Shown piece by piece: positions 62,238 to 64,000 of a DNA stretch of 64,000 bases. Where the stretch lies: assembly GCA_052161645.1 (NCBI GenBank), contig CP197414.1. One strand, 5' to 3'. A program made the position numbers and the translations under genes. Numbering within the stretch: the first letter of the stretch is position 1; every line of letters begins with the position of its first letter. Under the pieces are notes generated by a model. It was not told the origin of the DNA. It made no database searches and saw nothing but the letters and a program-made list of their open reading frames with translations. Source of the DNA: Laterigemmans sp052161645. GTDB taxonomy: Bacteria > Planctomycetota > Planctomycetia > Pirellulales > Pirellulaceae.

Positions 62238-64000
62238 ATGCACCAAGAAACACGAACTGGCTCGTGGCCATTGGCCAACACTTTGTGGGCAATATTCACT
62301 TTGGGACTTGTCGGCTGGGCTAGTCCGGTCGAGGCCCAATTCCCACCGAACGCCAAAAACGGGAATCGTCCTGACGCTTTTCGGCAACTCGAGGAATTGC
62401 TCCCCACCCCGAACGTCTATCGTACTGGATCGGGCGCACCGGGGGTTAACTATTGGCAACAGCGTGCTGATTACGAAATTGATGTCACGTTGGACGATGA
62501 AAACCAACGATTGATCGGGACATCGAAGATTGACTATCACAATTTCTCTCCCGATCCGCTCTCTTACGTATGGGTTCAACTGGATCAGAATATTTTTAAC
62601 CCCAAGTCGGTCAGCAACGTAACTAACACGGGGCGGCCTTTTGGTCCGCGGGTGCCGTTCAGCCAGTTGCAAGGGATGATGATCGCGGAATCCTTTGATG
62701 GTGGTTATAAGATCAGCAAAGTGGTCGACGGCGATGGGAATGATATCCCTTACGTGATCGTTGACACGATGATGCGGATCGACCTTCCCGAACCATTGCC
62801 ACCCGGCGAGACAACCGAATTTAGCATCGGCTTTTCATTTAACATCGTTGACGCCAAAGTAATTCGTGCGCGGGGTGGTTATGAGTTCTTTGATGAGGAC
62901 AAAAACTACATCTACGAAATGGCCCAGTGGTTCCCACGCGTTGTGGCTTACACCGATTATACCGGTTGGCAGCACAAGCAATTTTTGGGCTCTGGTGAGT
63001 TTACCTTGGAAATGGGTAATTACTTGGTGCGGATCACCGCCCCAGCCGACCACATCGTGGGCGCCACTGGCGTGTTACAGAACCCCAAAGATGTGTTGAG
63101 CGAGCAACAACTGGAGCGAATGGAGCAGGCCAAAGATACCGATCGTCCGATCTTTATCGTTACCCCGGAAGAGGCGAAAGAGAACGAGACTGAGGGAACC
63201 GACGAGACGAAGACTTGGGTTTTCTACGCCGAGGATGTCCGCGATTTTGCTTTCGCCAGCAGTCGCAAATTCATTTGGGACGCCATGGTGCATAACGTGG
63301 GTGAACAGCCTGTGTACGCCATGTCTTACTATCCCAACGAAGCGGAGCCGTTGTGGAGTCAGTATTCCACCGCTTCGATCGTGCACACGCTGAATGTCTA
63401 CAGTCGCTATACGTTCGACTACCCCTATCCGACCGCGATCAGCGTGAATGGCCCGGTCTATGGGATGGAATACCCAATGATTTGTTTCAATGGGCCACGT
63501 CCCGATGAGGATGGTACTTATTCAGCGCGGACTAAGTACGCTTTGATTTCGGTGATCATTCACGAAGTGGGGCATAACTATTTCCCCATGATCGTCAACA
63601 GTGATGAACGGCAGTGGACTTGGATGGACGAGGGTTTGAATACCTTCCTGCAGTACTTGGCCGAGCAAGAATGGGAGGATGATTACCCCAGTCGCCGCGG
63701 TGAGCCTAAGGATATCACCAGTTTTATGCGTAGCAGTGGTCAGATGCCGATTATGACCAACAGCGAATCGATTTTGCAGTTTGGCGCGAATGCCTATGCC
63801 AAGCCGGCTACGGCACTCAATATTCTGAGAGAGACGATTCTCGGTCGCGAACTGTTTGATTTCGCGTTCCGTGAGTATGCACGTCGTTGGAAGTTCAAGC
63901 GACCGACTCCGGCAGATTTCTTCCGCACCATGGAAGATGCTTCGGGGGTCGATCTTGATTGGTTTTGGCGAGGTTGGTTTTACAGCACCGATCACGTCGA
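62238..64000 (+). CDS. M1-family zinc metallopeptidase, 3' end beyond window
   Basis: Starts at ATG 62238 (MHQETRTGSWPLANTLWAIF) with a signal peptide ending near EAQ. Open to the window edge, 587 codons seen. Peptidase M1 features: the substrate-side YGMEYPMIC, zinc site HEVGHNYFPMIVNSDERQWT with the second ligand in WMDEGLNTFLQY, and the later W-F-W-R-GWF segment. The N-terminal beta-sandwich domain (VTLDDENQRLIGTSKIDYHN) is typical. Probably periplasmic or surface aminopeptidase-like; the family also has non-peptidase members. Confidence 0.9.
   Translation, partial: MHQETRTGSWPLANTLWAIFTLGLVGWASPVEAQFPPNAKNGNRPDAFRQLEELLPTPNVYRTGSGAPGVNYWQQRADYEIDVTLDDENQRLIGTSKIDYHNFSPDPLSYVWVQLDQNIFNPKSVSNVTNTGRPFGPRVPFSQLQGMMIAESFDGGYKISKVVDGDGNDIPYVIVDTMMRIDLPEPLPPGETTEFSIGFSFNIVDAKVIRARGGYEFFDEDKNYIYEMAQWFPRVVAYTDYTGWQHKQFLGSGEFTLEMGNYLVRITAPADHIVGATGVLQNPKDVLSEQQLERMEQAKDTDRPIFIVTPEEAKENETEGTDETKTWVFYAEDVRDFAFASSRKFIWDAMVHNVGEQPVYAMSYYPNEAEPLWSQYSTASIVHTLNVYSRYTFDYPYPTAISVNGPVYGMEYPMICFNGPRPDEDGTYSARTKYALISVIIHEVGHNYFPMIVNSDERQWTWMDEGLNTFLQYLAEQEWEDDYPSRRGEPKDITSFMRSSGQMPIMTNSESILQFGANAYAKPATALNILRETILGRELFDFAFREYARRWKFKRPTPADFFRTMEDASGVDLDWFWRGWFYSTDHV

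Overview
The window reads as chromosomal DNA of a planctomycete, most likely from the Rhodopirellula/Pirellulales neighbourhood. Several features support this. There is a large exported protease with the N-terminal ERLESRQLLAG-type motif and a dockerin-like tail, and a formylglycine-type sulfatase. There is a DUF1571 protein, an EF-hand-bearing Ser/Thr kinase divergent from an ECF sigma factor, and a redoxin/cytochrome c/copper-monooxygenase-like fusion. A run of genes resembles archaeal methanofuran-biosynthesis enzymes. Gene density is high, many starts lack a clear Shine-Dalgarno, and GTG/TTG starts are frequent. No tRNA, rRNA, insertion sequence, prophage or CRISPR array was seen.

Layout. 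(1) 1-12290, minus strand: an exopolysaccharide/nonulosonic-acid locus, in transcription order: membrane-bound nucleotide-sugar dehydratase, Wza-like export lipoprotein, Wzc-type BY-kinase, Wzy-like O-antigen ligase with TPRs, a multipass protein, then neuA, neuB and neuC (cut by the window edge). (2) 12825-19713, plus strand: a very charged disordered protein, an SRP RNA not captured by protein calling, then dnaX-ybaB-recR and rpoN. dnaX carries an A10 slippery tract with stops close behind in both alternative frames. (3) 19717-29493: aminotransferase, ComF-like PRTase, DUF502, LptF/G-type permease, GT2, DUF1571, a small secreted protein, HemQ and a GalU-like nucleotidyltransferase. The last is translationally coupled to a 1105-residue protein that looks like a degenerate GHMP kinase fused to a UDPGP pyrophosphorylase.

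(4) 32968-40856, minus strand: a SufR-like repressor, with a palindrome over its promoter, heads sufC-sufB-sufD-sufT. The series continues without a gap into three genes matching MfnD, MfnF and MfnE, the methanofuran-type C1 cofactor enzymes. (5) 41282-54619: the S8 protease, the sulfatase, the kinase (its last EF-hand pair is lost to a one-base frameshift) with its divergent ECF sigma factor, a glucose dehydrogenase and the redoxin/cytochrome/monooxygenase fusion. (6) 54641-64000: MMPL/RND exporter, a small unknown gene, dapA, a TVP38/DedA-like protein, a phospholipase-A2-like secreted protein, pdxJ, an EboE-like TIM barrel and an M1 metallopeptidase cut by the right edge.

The observations most worth following are the dnaX slippage cassette, the Suf/methanofuran gene chain with its putative SufR operator, the kinase/pyrophosphorylase fusion, the SRP RNA, the one-base lesion in the EF-hand kinase and a 32-bp tandem and dispersed repeat.
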